From positions 124,001-188,000 of the forward strand of contig CAJXVS010000004.1 in NCBI GenBank assembly GCA_913061265.1: a stretch of DNA of 64,000 nt, given 5' to 3'. Origin of the DNA: an uncultured Halobacteriovorax sp. Lineage in GTDB: Bacteria > Bdellovibrionota > Bacteriovoracia > Bacteriovoracales > Bacteriovoracaceae. Made by a program: the position numbers and the translations under genes. Each line of letters opens with the position of its first letter. Positions within the stretch are counted from its first letter, which is position 1. Below are positions 17,765 to 27,341 of the stretch, piece after piece. Under the pieces are notes generated by a model. That model saw only the letters and a list, made by a program, of their open reading frames with translations. It had not been told where the DNA came from and did no database searches.

Positions 17765-20424
17765 TTAGCCTCTATATTCGCTTGAGCTGCAGCTAATCTT
17801 GCAACGGGAACTCTATAAGGAGAACAGCTAACATAATCCAATCCAATCTCATGACAAAAATGAATGGAGCTAGGATCTCCTCCATGCTCTCCACAAATGC
17901 CTAAATGAATCGAGCTGTTTTCTCTTGATGCCTCACTACAAGCGTGCTTTATTAGAAAGCCGACACCTTTTTGATCTAGAGAAACAAAGGGATCTATAGG
18001 AAGCATTCTTTTATCAATATACTGTCCTAAGAATTTTCCTGAATCATCTCTTGAAAGTCCAAAGGTCGTTTGAGTTAAATCATTTGTCCCAAAACTAAAG
18101 AAGTCAGCATGCTTAGAGATATCTCCGGCCGTAATAGCGGCCCTTGGAAGCTCTATCATCGTCCCTAATTTATATTCAACTTTGTCATTCTTCTCAATGA
18201 AAACTCTTTCAATTTCTTCAAGAGCCTTTTCTTTTAAGTATGAAAGCTCAAGATCAATCCCTACTAATGGAATCATGATCTCAGGCTTAGTCTCAATACC
18301 TTTTCCTTTACAGATAAGAGCAGCCTCAATGATGGCCCTTACTTGCATTTGATATATCTCAGGATAAGTAACTCCTAAGCGGCAACCTCTATGACCTAAC
18401 ATAGGGTTGAATTCGTGTAATTTTTCAATCCTCTCTTCAACCTCTTTTAGCTCTATATCTAAATGATCTGCTAATTGCTTCTTCTCATTCTCTTGATGAG
18501 GGAGAAACTCATGAAGTGGGGGATCTAATAATCTAATATTTGCAGGACGCCCCTCTAGAGCAGAGAAAATGCCAATAAAGTCTTCTCTTTGAAACGGGAG
18601 GATTGTTTTAAGGGCCTTTTTACGATCTGTCGTATTTTCAGCAAAGATCATCTCTCTTACAGCAATAATACGTTCTGGTTCAAAGAACATATGCTCTGTT
18701 CGGCAAAGACCGATTCCCTCAGCTCCGAAGGACAAAGCTATCTTTGTATCTTCAGGGTTATCTGCATTAGTTCTTATCTCTAATTTCTTTCTTTCATCAG
18801 CCCAGCTCATAAAGGTAGAAAAGTTCTCATCAATGCTAGCTGCAATTGTTGGAACTAAGCCATCTATAACTTCTCCGGTGGCCCCATCAATTGTAAGCGG
18901 GTCGCCTTCATTAAAAGTCTTACTTCCCACTACCATTGTTTTTGCTTTGGCATCTATCTTTAAATCTGAACATCCAGCAACACAGGGTTTTCCCATTCCT
19001 CTGGCCACAACAGCAGCGTGAGAAGTCATCCCACCTCTTGCCGTCAAGATTCCCTGACTTGCTACCATTCCTGAAATATCTTCAGGGCTAGTCTCTTGTC
19101 TTACAAGGAGAACTTTCTTACCAGCTTCTGCTTTAAGATGAGCGCTATCACTATCAAAACAAATCTCTCCACTGGCAGCTCCAGGAGATGCCGGAAGACC
19201 TTTTGTTAAGATATTTTTCTTAAAATTTGGATCAAGCCTTGGATGCAATAATTGATTTAAATCTTCCGGGGCGACTTTCATGATGGCCTCGTCAATTGAA
19301 AGAAGCCCTTCACTGACAAAATCTACAGCAATCTTTATTCCCGCAGCAGCTGTTCTTTTCCCATTTCTTGTTTGAAGAAGATAAAGCCTTCCCTTCTCAA
19401 TGGTAAATTCAATATCCTGCATATCTCGATAATGCATTTCTAGTTTTTTATAAACTTCAACGAGTTCATTATAAGCTTCAGGCATAACTGAACTTAAGGT
19501 TGATAGGCTTTCATTTGAATCATTTTTGGATTCGTCGTTGATAGGCTGCGGAGTTCTGGTTCCAGCAACAACATCTTCTCCTTGAGCGTTTATTAAAAAC
19601 TCTCCAAAGAATCTTTTATCCCCAGTGCTCGGGTCTCTGGTAAAACAGACACCTGTTGCTGAGTCGTCTCCCATATTTCCGTAGACCATGCTTTGAACAT
19701 TGACCGCGGTTCCCCACTCATGAGGGATTTGATTTATCTCTCTATACTTAATGGCACGTGAGTTATTCCAAGAGCCAAAGACAGCAGCGATCGCTAACCA
19801 TAATTGATCCATTGGTTCATCAGGAAAACTGATTCCACTTTCTTGTAGAATCATCTCTTTATAGACTTGGCACAGTTGCTCTAAATCTTTTGCCGATAAC
19901 TCAGTGTCCAGCTCAACGCCTCTAGCTTCTTTCAAATCTTCTAGCGTCGACTCAAGCATGGATAAGTTAAAATTAAGAACAACATTGGCGTACATTTGAA
20001 TAAAACGTCTATAAGAGTCCCAAGCAAACCGAGGATTCTCGGTTAGTTCGGCAAGCCCCGTAACTGTCGAAGCATTAAGACCTAAGTTTAAAACAGTATC
20101 CATCATCCCCGGCATTGAAACCCGGGCTCCTGATCTAACTGAGAATAAAAGAGGATTCTTTGGATCTCCAAAGCCTTTGCCCGTGTTTTTTTCGACTTCT
20201 ATAATGGCGGATTTGATTTGAGTTTTCATCTCTTCAGAAAAGCTGTTTTCTAATCTTTGATACTCAAGACAGGCCTCAGTAGTAAAAGTAAAACCGGGAG
20301 GAACTGCAATCCCTAAGGACGACATCTCACCGAGATTCGCACCTTTTCCACCTAAGAGGTTTTTTAATTCTTTACTGCCTTCTGTCTTTTCTGGACTAAA
20401 TCCGTAAACCCATTTAGTGGTCAT
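17761..20424 (-). CDS. ppdK: Pyruvate, phosphate dikinase
   Basis: PpdK interconverts pyruvate, ATP and phosphate with phosphoenolpyruvate, AMP and pyrophosphate. The 887-residue length is typical. The N-terminal nucleotide-binding domain has LLGGKGANLGEMSSLGIAVP and SVRSGARVSMPGMMDTVLNL; the phosphohistidine domain has GGMTSHAAVVARGMGKPCVA (swivelling His); the C-terminal PEP-binding barrel has FGTNDLTQTTFGLSRDD and SCSPYRVPVARLAAAQ. AAGGATAGAGCA precedes the ATG. It is transcribed with glyS (16 bases upstream). No kinase/phosphatase regulator of PpdK is adjacent. Confidence 0.97.
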   Translation of the reverse strand: MTTKWVYGFSPEKTEGSKELKNLLGGKGANLGEMSSLGIAVPPGFTFTTEACLEYQRLENSFSEEMKTQIKSAIIEVEKNTGKGFGDPKNPLLFSVRSGARVSMPGMMDTVLNLGLNASTVTGLAELTENPRFAWDSYRRFIQMYANVVLNFNLSMLESTLEDLKEARGVELDTELSAKDLEQLCQVYKEMILQESGISFPDEPMDQLWLAIAAVFGSWNNSRAIKYREINQIPHEWGTAVNVQSMVYGNMGDDSATGVCFTRDPSTGDKRFFGEFLINAQGEDVVAGTRTPQPINDESKNDSNESLSTLSSVMPEAYNELVEVYKKLEMHYRDMQDIEFTIEKGRLYLLQTRNGKRTAAAGIKIAVDFVSEGLLSIDEAIMKVAPEDLNQLLHPRLDPNFKKNILTKGLPASPGAASGEICFDSDSAHLKAEAGKKVLLVRQETSPEDISGMVASQGILTARGGMTSHAAVVARGMGKPCVAGCSDLKIDAKAKTMVVGSKTFNEGDPLTIDGATGEVIDGLVPTIAASIDENFSTFMSWADERKKLEIRTNADNPEDTKIALSFGAEGIGLCRTEHMFFEPERIIAVREMIFAENTTDRKKALKTILPFQREDFIGIFSALEGRPANIRLLDPPLHEFLPHQENEKKQLADHLDIELKEVEERIEKLHEFNPMLGHRGCRLGVTYPEIYQMQVRAIIEAALICKGKGIETKPEIMIPLVGIDLELSYLKEKALEEIERVFIEKNDKVEYKLGTMIELPRAAITAGDISKHADFFSFGTNDLTQTTFGLSRDDSGKFLGQYIDKRMLPIDPFVSLDQKGVGFLIKHACSEASRENSSIHLGICGEHGGDPSSIHFCHEIGLDYVSCSPYRVPVARLAAAQANIEAK

Positions 20425-20440
20425 TGCTCTATCCTTTAAA

Positions 20441-21760
20441 TTAAAACTTTAGTTTATCATTTAAATAATTGATCACATTATCCAGTGGAATTCTCTCTTG
20501 CTCCATTGAATCCCTATCACGAATAGTGACGGCATTATCTTCTAAGGTATCAAAATCCACAGTGATACAAAAAGGAGTTCCGATTTCATCTTGTCTTCTA
20601 TAACGCTTACCGATTGAACCAGCGAGATCATATTCACTACGGTAATGCTTTTGAACTTCCGAATATAATTTACGAGCAGGCTCTTCTAGTTTCTTCATAA
20701 GTGGTAAGACCGCTACTTTAATAGGTGCAAGTTTAGGATCAAACTTCATAACAGTTCTCTCCTTTTCTTTATCCCCTTCATTTTCGAGACGATAAGCATC
20801 AGCCATTACCGCTAATAAACAACGGTCACAACCAACAGAGGTCTCTACAACAAAAGGAAGGTATTTTTTATTATTATCGGCAGCATCAAGATACTCTAAC
20901 TTCTTTCCAGAGAATTCTTGATGTTGTCTTAAATCAAAATCCGTTCGGCTATGAATCCCTTCCATTTCATCGAATCCATGAGGGAACTCATATTCAATAT
21001 CTGAAGCTGCGTCTGCGTAATGAGCAAGCTCACTACCAACATGTGGATGCCATCTCAACTTTTCAGGACGGATACCATTGTCTATATGCCACTGAAGACG
21101 GGTTTCTTTCCAAGCTTCCATGGCGTCTTGCTGAGTCCCTGGCTTTAGAAAGTATTGCATTTCCATTTGTTCAAACTCTCTTGTTCTAAAAATAAAGTTT
21201 CCTGGAGAAATCTCATTCCTAAACGCTTTTCCAATTTGAGCAATTCCAAAAGGCAGCTTCTTTCTCATCGTTGTTTGAACATTGAGAAAGTTAACAAAGA
21301 TTCCTTGCGCCGTTTCTGGCCTTAAGTAAACTTTTGCACTCTCATCCTCAACAGGTCCCATTTGGGTGTTGAACATAAGGTTAAAGTCTCTAGCTTCTGT
21401 AAATGAATCCTTAGCACCACATTTTTGACAAGGCTTAGTGGCGTCGATCTTATCTTCTCTATAACGTTCCTTACATTGCTTACAGTCGATCATAGGATCG
21501 TTAAACCCATCAACGTGACCTGAGGCTTTCCAAACAGTAGGATGCATAAAGATCGAAGCATCAATCCCAACAACATCGTCTCTGTAAGTCATGGACTTCC
21601 ACCATCTTTCTTTAATATTATTTTTTAGCTCGACACCTAAAGGTCCATAGTCCCAACAAGACTGTAGCCCTCCATAGATTTCTGAGCTTTGAAAAATAAA
21701 ACCACGCCGCTTACTTAAGCTAACGAGGTCTGCCATAGACTTTAGATTTGATTCTGACAC
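20441..21760 (-). CDS. glyS: Glycyl-tRNA synthetase, single-subunit type
   Basis: This class II synthetase charges glycine on tRNA-Gly. At 439 residues it is the homodimeric (eukaryote/archaea-like) form, not the alpha2-beta2 form of many Proteobacteria. Seen are [20 protein letters not shown] near the start, the zinc-type cysteines CKQC and CQKCG, motif 2 around [20 protein letters not shown] and the C-terminal anticodon domain with [19 protein letters not shown]. The start is GTG, supported by TAGGAGAGGCGTA before it. Confidence 0.96.
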   Translation of the reverse strand: MSESNLKSMADLVSLSKRRGFIFQSSEIYGGLQSCWDYGPLGVELKNNIKERWWKSMTYRDDVVGIDASIFMHPTVWKASGHVDGFNDPMIDCKQCKERYREDKIDATKPCQKCGAKDSFTEARDFNLMFNTQMGPVEDESAKVYLRPETAQGIFVNFLNVQTTMRKKLPFGIAQIGKAFRNEISPGNFIFRTREFEQMEMQYFLKPGTQQDAMEAWKETRLQWHIDNGIRPEKLRWHPHVGSELAHYADAASDIEYEFPHGFDEMEGIHSRTDFDLRQHQEFSGKKLEYLDAADNNKKYLPFVVETSVGCDRCLLAVMADAYRLENEGDKEKERTVMKFDPKLAPIKVAVLPLMKKLEEPARKLYSEVQKHYRSEYDLAGSIGKRYRRQDEIGTPFCITVDFDTLEDNAVTIRDRDSMEQERIPLDNVINYLNDKLKF

Positions 21761-21818
21761 TACGCCTCTCCTACAATGAATTTTCGCAGTAAAAGTACCT
21801 TATAGTGAGGTTTTCTGG

Positions 21819-23534
21819 CTATGCTTTCTGAGATAGTTCGTAAAGTTTCGCGTACTCACCATTCTTGGCCATCAATTCATGATGAGAGCCGCTTTCAGCA
21901 AGGGATCCCTCTTTAAGAACATAGATACAATCGTATTCCTGCACAGTTGAAAGCCTATGGGCCACAGCAACAACGGTTTTTCCCCCTGCAGCATTTTCTA
22001 AGGCTTTTTGAACAACCTTCTCGGATTCATTATCAAGGGCCGAAGTTGCTTCATCAAAGAGCATGATGTCTTTATTTTGAAGGAATGCGCGGGCAATAGT
22101 TATTCTTTGCTGCTGCCCACCAGAGAGTCTTGTCCCTCGGTCACCGACTACTGTTTCTAGTCCTTCAGGAAGATCATTAACAAACTCATCAGCGTAAGAG
22201 ACCTTCAAGGCTTCTTTAATTTCTAAATCAGAATAATCTTGGCCGATGGTTAAGTTCTTTTTAATAGTATCGTTAAACAAAAAGATATCTTGAGAGACTA
22301 AGGCCGTTAAGCCTCTAACAGACTCAAGTTCATAATCGTTAATGTCTTTTCCATCAATAAAGATCGAACCTTTATCCACAGGATAGAGTCCAAGCAAAAG
22401 ATTAATAAGAGTGGATTTACCAGAACCTGAAAGTCCAACAAGAGCGACTTTCTTTCCTTTAGGAATCTCTAAGCTTAAGTTCTTAATAATGGCGCCTTCT
22501 CCATAATCAAAGCTCAAGTTCTTAACTTCAATGCCTTGCTTAAAACTAGAGATGACTTCGCCTGTTGAAAAATTCTCTTCTTCTTCATCAAGTAAAGCAA
22601 AGATTCTGTCCCCTGCAGCTTGTCCTTGAGAGAGCCTAACATTGGCCTGAGAAAACTTTCTAATGGGATCCATAAAGAGAGCTAAGGCCGCAACAAAAGA
22701 GATAAACTCCCCTATGGTAGTAGCCCCAGATTGAATCCTATGATGAGCAAAGACGATGACCGCACTGAAGGCCATTGTTCCTACAATTTCAACAAAGGGA
22801 TGGGCCATTTCTTCAACAAAGGTTGTTTTCATCTGTGCTTTAAAAAAGAGATTCTGCGCTGATTTAAACCTCTCCCCTACAAAATTTTGTAAGTTAAAGG
22901 CCTTAGTGATCTTTTGGGCTGCGATGCCTTCGGCCGTATTATGAGTCAGTTCTCCATGTTCTTTTTGAACAACAGACTGATTGTTTTTTACTTTTTTCCC
23001 GCTAATGGAAAAGATCACAATCAAAAATGGAGCGATAACAAAGATGACTGAAGTTAATTGCCAATCCGCCCAAAAGGCCATGCCCAAAAAGACGATGGCC
23101 TTTAACGGCTCTCTAATTAAATCAACAACGGCTCTAAAGCCAGTTGAGAAAACCTGAGTATCATTGACGACACTAGAGATGAGCTGACCTTGACGGGCCT
23201 TCGTAAAGAAGCCAACCGGAAGCCTTTGAAGTTTTCTAAAGATATCGTAGCGCACTTCGCAAGTGGCGTTGTCGACAATATAACGGATCCAATAAAAATG
23301 AATAAAGCGGCATGGAAAATGAAGAAGCCCTAAGCCTAAAAGCTTTGCCGCTAAAAGATAGACTTCTTCTTTTGATGAATTAGGGCTTAATCCACTATCG
23401 AAGATTGGCTTGACCAAGCTTACTTGTAGGCCGCCGATGGCAGCCAAGGCAAAGGAGAGAAGAATAGTTAAGAAAACTTTTCCTTTATGTGGTCTTATAT
23501 AAGGCATTAGCCTTTTCTTTAAAAACGATAGCAT
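21819..23534 (-). CDS. MsbA-type lipid/multidrug ABC exporter
   Basis: A 571-residue half-transporter: six membrane segments in residues about 15-300 and a C-terminal ATPase with Walker A LVGLSGSGKSTLINLL, signature LSGGQQQRITIARAFL, Walker B IMLFDEATSALD and the H-loop VAVAHRLSTV. It probably works as a homodimer in the inner membrane. The surroundings (polysaccharide and lipopolysaccharide genes within 10 kb) favour lipid A-core export like MsbA, but sequence alone does not exclude other substrates. It follows recO by 12 bases. Confidence 0.88.
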   Translation of the reverse strand: MLSFLKKRLMPYIRPHKGKVFLTILLSFALAAIGGLQVSLVKPIFDSGLSPNSSKEEVYLLAAKLLGLGLLHFPCRFIHFYWIRYIVDNATCEVRYDIFRKLQRLPVGFFTKARQGQLISSVVNDTQVFSTGFRAVVDLIREPLKAIVFLGMAFWADWQLTSVIFVIAPFLIVIFSISGKKVKNNQSVVQKEHGELTHNTAEGIAAQKITKAFNLQNFVGERFKSAQNLFFKAQMKTTFVEEMAHPFVEIVGTMAFSAVIVFAHHRIQSGATTIGEFISFVAALALFMDPIRKFSQANVRLSQGQAAGDRIFALLDEEEENFSTGEVISSFKQGIEVKNLSFDYGEGAIIKNLSLEIPKGKKVALVGLSGSGKSTLINLLLGLYPVDKGSIFIDGKDINDYELESVRGLTALVSQDIFLFNDTIKKNLTIGQDYSDLEIKEALKVSYADEFVNDLPEGLETVVGDRGTRLSGGQQQRITIARAFLQNKDIMLFDEATSALDNESEKVVQKALENAAGGKTVVAVAHRLSTVQEYDCIYVLKEGSLAESGSHHELMAKNGEYAKLYELSQKA

Positions 23535-23546
23535 GACTAGATACTA

Positions 23547-24335
23547 TCAAAGTTGAAAAACCATAGAAAGAGATTTGAAGCTACTCGCCTCAAAATGAAA
23601 CTGATAAAGGAAATAGTCCATCAAATGGCGGGAAACAGCCGTATTCTCTAATTTAAGTGGCATTAGCTCTGGGTATTTTTGCGACCCAATGGGTCCTAAG
23701 ATAAACCAAAGGTCATTTATAGAAGAAAAATCACCCCTTCGAGGGCTACAATCTGAACAAGTAAAGCCACCATGCTCTAAGTTTAAGGTAGAAATATTTT
23801 GTTCTGTTAATTCAAGATCACAATGACAGCAGTTCTCTCGCTGAGGAAAGACTCCTTGTTCGCCTAAAAGCTTCCCTAGAAAGATCGTAAATTCTTTATG
23901 CAAGCTAAACTGCTCCGTTTCAAGAGACTTCTCTAAATAAAAAAGAGCATTGCTTACAACTCTAAAGATTCCTTCATGTTCTTGGGTTAATTCATCATGA
24001 TGGAGGTCTTCTTCTCCAATTATTTTTGCCACTATTTCACAAATAGCGCAGAGAAGAATAAAGGCCTTATGATTGGTTCTGATATTTTTGGCCTTCCAAA
24101 GAGTCTTCCACTCACGGGCCCTATGGACATCAGCGTTCTTTTTAGAAACAGAGAGTTCAATCTCTAACATCGCTCCTATTTCTAGCTGAGTTGGCTTAAT
24201 CTTCTTGCCACCACCTTGCCCACCATAGAAAAGAACCGAAACTTTCTTTCCCGTACGCAAGAGAACCGAACATATAAGATGCCTCTCTTGAAATTCTGTT
24301 TTATTAAGGATGAGCCCCTCAATCTTAGTCTTCAT
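23547..24335 (-). CDS. recO: DNA repair protein RecO
   Basis: RecO helps load RecA at single-stranded gaps. The 262-residue protein has the N-terminal OB-fold (KIEGLILNKTEFQERHLICS, then VSVLFYGGQGGGKKIKPTQL) and a central zinc-type site CCHCDLELTEQN with CSDC. It starts 3 bases after the end of the small helicase gene and is followed by the exporter, so the three are probably one operon. Confidence 0.88.
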   Translation of the reverse strand: MKTKIEGLILNKTEFQERHLICSVLLRTGKKVSVLFYGGQGGGKKIKPTQLEIGAMLEIELSVSKKNADVHRAREWKTLWKAKNIRTNHKAFILLCAICEIVAKIIGEEDLHHDELTQEHEGIFRVVSNALFYLEKSLETEQFSLHKEFTIFLGKLLGEQGVFPQRENCCHCDLELTEQNISTLNLEHGGFTCSDCSPRRGDFSSINDLWFILGPIGSQKYPELMPLKLENTAVSRHLMDYFLYQFHFEASSFKSLSMVFQL

Positions 24336-24338
24336 GCC

Positions 24339-25277
24339 CTAAGCATAAAAGAGACTAAGGTATCTGTCTAAGAGCAATAATCTAATCTTCGTATAAAGTG
24401 AGCTTTTATCCTTTTGCCAGCCAATGACTTGAAAGGCTTCTCCACCTCTTCCCCCTCTGGCCTTCATTTGAAGGTAGATGTCCCAATCTAAAACTTCGTA
24501 GGTTAGAAAGACTCTTTCAATCTTCCCAAGGTTAACTCCATGACTAAGGGTTGAAGTAGAAATGATGACTTGTGGGGCAGGTCCATTCTCAAGCTCTTCA
24601 GAGAACTGAACTCCTCCTCCCCCTACACAAGTCAAAAGAGACAACTCAGCTGATTGACTTAGGAGAAACCTCTCTAGCTCAAAGACTTCTTCTCGGTACT
24701 GACAAAAGATCAAACAAGTTCTTTTGGCATCGACCTCATAAGAGATCCTTCTTTTCATCTGACTTTTCTTTAAACCAAAGTAACTCTCTTCAAGCTCTGG
24801 AAGATTGACCAACTCACCATTTCCAAAGTCTAAGAAATCAAAAAAGTACCCACCACTTTCAAAGAGGTCAATCCAACTTTGCTTATAAGATTCCCTCAAG
24901 GTTGCCGTTAGACCTAAGATATCAAAGTTATTTCCAGCAATATAATAAAAGCACTCCCAAAGCCTAGGTCTAAAGTCGTCTCCCCAAAAATTCCATAGAT
25001 GAACTTCATCGAGAACTATGAGTAAGTCCTTTCTTTTATCAATTTCTAAGCCCTCTATGAAATGGATGGCTTTTTCGGCAGTTACGGCCTCAAAGAAAAA
25101 GCCTTCTTTTGAATGCGCTTTCACCTTTGATCTCACTTCCCTCTCTAAGCATTTTAAGGGCAAGATCATAAGGATATTCCTCTCATTTCTTTGAAAGAAA
25201 TCAAAAACAAGGGTGGTTTTACCTGATCCAGCAGGAGCAAGTAGAAAGAGGGCATGAGAACTTATAGGATTAGACAT
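24339..25277 (-). CDS. Compact superfamily-2 helicase-like ATPase
   Basis: A short (about 312 residues) protein carrying a nearly complete helicase motif set: Walker A APAGSGKTT, motif II VLDEVHLW, motif III GLTATLRES, motif Ia-like text between, motif V STSTLSHGVNLGKIERVFLT and motif VI QMKARGGRGGE. Typical SF2 helicases need 400 or more residues. Start 25277 is preferred to one at 25343 because the longer form would abut the divergent rsmE start and contain its promoter; neither start has a strong ribosome site. It abuts recO, so a DNA repair or RNA role is possible. The exact family is not recognised. Confidence 0.75.
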   Translation of the reverse strand: MSNPISSHALFLLAPAGSGKTTLVFDFFQRNERNILMILPLKCLEREVRSKVKAHSKEGFFFEAVTAEKAIHFIEGLEIDKRKDLLIVLDEVHLWNFWGDDFRPRLWECFYYIAGNNFDILGLTATLRESYKQSWIDLFESGGYFFDFLDFGNGELVNLPELEESYFGLKKSQMKRRISYEVDAKRTCLIFCQYREEVFELERFLLSQSAELSLLTCVGGGGVQFSEELENGPAPQVIISTSTLSHGVNLGKIERVFLTYEVLDWDIYLQMKARGGRGGEAFQVIGWQKDKSSLYTKIRLLLLDRYLSLFYA

Positions 25278-25283
25278 ATTTAT

Positions 25284-25312
25284 TTGGCATAAAAGGCGCC
25301 TCGGGGTATTAA
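25284..25312 (+). promoter_or_regulatory. Sigma-70-like promoter of rsmE
   Basis: TTGGCA (25284-25289), a 17-base spacer and TATTAA (25307-25312) lie about 30 bases before the TTG start of rsmE, on the plus strand in the divergent gap. Confidence 0.55.
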
Positions 25313-25343
25313 TCATAAAAATAGTCAGAATTAAGGAATACAA

Positions 25344-26060
25344 TTGAATAACGTGCTTTTATTTCCCCATGAACTTCAAAAAGAGAACCTTTATTGCCTC
25401 AAGGATGCCAAAGTCCTAAAGCATATAAATGAAGTCTTAAAGAAAAAAACTGGGGAGAGACTATCTATTTGTTTGGTAAATTCTGGATTAGGTGAAGGAG
25501 TCATCACTTCAATAACTGATGAAAGCATAACTATTGAGGTCCTTGAAAAAAGACCTGGGATCTCTTATGACCTCAATCTTTTTGTGGCGGTTTCAAGACC
25601 TCCTACTATGAAAAAGATCTTGGAGCATGGCACTTCTCTTGGGGTATCTACCTTTCACTTTTACATCTCAAAGTTAACAGAGAAAAGTTTTCTTGATGCC
25701 AAACTCTTTAGAGAAAAACTTTACGAAGAGTACTTGGCCCTTGGACTTTCTCAATCAAAAGTATTCTTTGATCTTCCAAAAGTGATCTTGCATAGCAAGC
25801 TTCCCCTAGATGTTGATTTCTCAAATCACCAAAAGTACCTGCTTAAAATGCAGTCCGGCCGCAGCTTCTCTGAAGTAACGCCAGATCTCTCAAAGCCGAT
25901 TAGTTTAGTCCTAGGTCCAGAGCGCGGGCTTACGGAAAGTGAAAATGATAGCTTTATCTCTAAAGGTTTCACCCCCATTGAAATAACCCCCTCGACTTTA
26001 AGGGTTGAGATTGCCTGCTTTGCTGCCCTAGCCCAATTGCAACTCTTTACATCTAAGTGA
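25344..26060 (+). CDS. rsmE: 16S rRNA m3U1498 methyltransferase RsmE
   Basis: RsmE methylates N3 of U1498 in 16S rRNA. The 238-residue length is typical. The N-terminal PUA-like part is followed by a SPOUT methylase with HGTSLGVSTFHFYISKLTEK and the knot motifs LVLGPERGLTESENDSF and ITPSTLRVEIACFAALAQLQ. The start is TTG, with AAGGA eight bases upstream. The gene is divergent from the helicase and followed after 57 bases by the O-antigen ligase gene, which has its own candidate promoter. Confidence 0.92.
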   Translation: MNNVLLFPHELQKENLYCLKDAKVLKHINEVLKKKTGERLSICLVNSGLGEGVITSITDESITIEVLEKRPGISYDLNLFVAVSRPPTMKKILEHGTSLGVSTFHFYISKLTEKSFLDAKLFREKLYEEYLALGLSQSKVFFDLPKVILHSKLPLDVDFSNHQKYLLKMQSGRSFSEVTPDLSKPISLVLGPERGLTESENDSFISKGFTPIEITPSTLRVEIACFAALAQLQLFTSK

Positions 26061-26080
26061 ATGACGCATCCCAAATAATC

Positions 26081-26109
26081 TTAACAGCGGGTAAGCTTTT
26101 GCGTAGAAT
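26081..26109 (+). promoter_or_regulatory. Sigma-70-like promoter of the O-antigen ligase operon
   Basis: TTAACA (26081-26086), a 17-base spacer and TAGAAT (26104-26109) end 8 bases before the start codon of the ligase gene, so the leader would be very short. Confidence 0.5.
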
Positions 26110-26117
26110 AAAGCCCG

Positions 26118-27341
26118 ATGCAAAACTTACCTAAAAACTTAATCTTTATATCCTTGGTCCTGCTGGCCGGGTCTATCTTTACATCTATTTCAATAGCCGG
26201 CGTCTCGCATATCTTTCTGGCCCTTGGGACGATTGTTTATGCTTACCAAAATCCAAGTGAATACTTAATCGAACTTAAAATAAAAAAAGCAACCAGGCTC
26301 TCGCTCTTGCTTTTTATCATCGCCATCGTCATATCGGTCCTCTCTAACTGGACTGAGATCGAACATCCTTTAAAAAACATCTTTAAGATTAAATACTTTT
26401 TGATTCCTCTGTTAAGCCTTCCTGCCATCAAATCTTTTTTCACAAAGGAAGCTTCGAAGAAGCAATCACTCTTTCTGATCAGGCTCTTTTTGATAGCCAC
26501 AACTGTGGCCACAGTCTCAGGAATCATCGGTCTTTATACTGGGTTTAATCCCTTGAAGTTTAAGAATGCCTGTCATGAAACAAGGGCCTGTGGTCTTTAC
26601 GGCATGTACATGACTTATGGTTACGGCATGGCGTTTTTTACAATTCTTGCCTCGGGTCTAATTATTTACCGCGATCAATTGAAAGGATGGTTTTCCTTAA
26701 GGTTTTTATTACCTGTGGTTATAATTAACTTTGTAGGCCTCATCTTGTCTTACGCAAGAGGCGGAATGCTAGGTTTTATCCTAGGCCTTCCTTTTTTCTT
26801 TTTTAAGAAGTACCCAAAGAAGTTCTTAACAATCTTTATTGGAATCAACGCCCTCTTTGCAGTTCTTGTTATTTCTACCCCTAGCCTCAAAGAAACCTTT
26901 TTAAGTAAGAGCCGGTCAGTATCAAATATTCAACGAATTGCCTTTTACCATACATCAATTAAAGCTTTTCAAGAGAAGCCAATTCTTGGTTGGGGTTATA
27001 AGAATTACGAGCCTAATGTAACGAGATTAAAGGTTAAGTATAATATTCCCTATCCAAAGTTTGGAGCAGATGCCCACAATATCTTCTTAGAAGTTTTGGC
27101 ATCCATGGGTCTTTTAGGCATCTCCGCCTTTTTATTCTTTCTTATAAGCTGGGCCCGAGAAGCCTACTTAAATGAAGGCCTTATTCATAAGATAGGCTTT
27201 CCTTTTTTAGTAACACTGGTGGTCTCCGGGCAAGTTCAAAACACTTTTGGTGATGGTGAGAACCTCTTCTTCATCATGCTTATTTGGATTTTAATGGAAG
27301 TCTTACCAAAACCTACTCAAAAGGTTCAGACAGATGCTTGA
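26118..27341 (+). CDS. O-antigen ligase/polymerase family membrane protein
   Basis: The 407-residue protein has about ten hydrophobic segments and the Wzy_C/WaaL-type region: ILSYARGGMLGFILGLPFFF, then FQEKPILGWGYKNYE and ADAHNIFLEVLASMGLLGIS. The periplasmic loop Arg and His in such text are typical of enzymes that join polysaccharide to lipid A-core or polymerise repeats. The family cannot be split further by eye. It overlaps the next glycosyltransferase gene by 8 bases. Confidence 0.85.
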   Translation: MQNLPKNLIFISLVLLAGSIFTSISIAGVSHIFLALGTIVYAYQNPSEYLIELKIKKATRLSLLLFIIAIVISVLSNWTEIEHPLKNIFKIKYFLIPLLSLPAIKSFFTKEASKKQSLFLIRLFLIATTVATVSGIIGLYTGFNPLKFKNACHETRACGLYGMYMTYGYGMAFFTILASGLIIYRDQLKGWFSLRFLLPVVIINFVGLILSYARGGMLGFILGLPFFFFKKYPKKFLTIFIGINALFAVLVISTPSLKETFLSKSRSVSNIQRIAFYHTSIKAFQEKPILGWGYKNYEPNVTRLKVKYNIPYPKFGADAHNIFLEVLASMGLLGISAFLFFLISWAREAYLNEGLIHKIGFPFLVTLVVSGQVQNTFGDGENLFFIMLIWILMEVLPKPTQKVQTDA

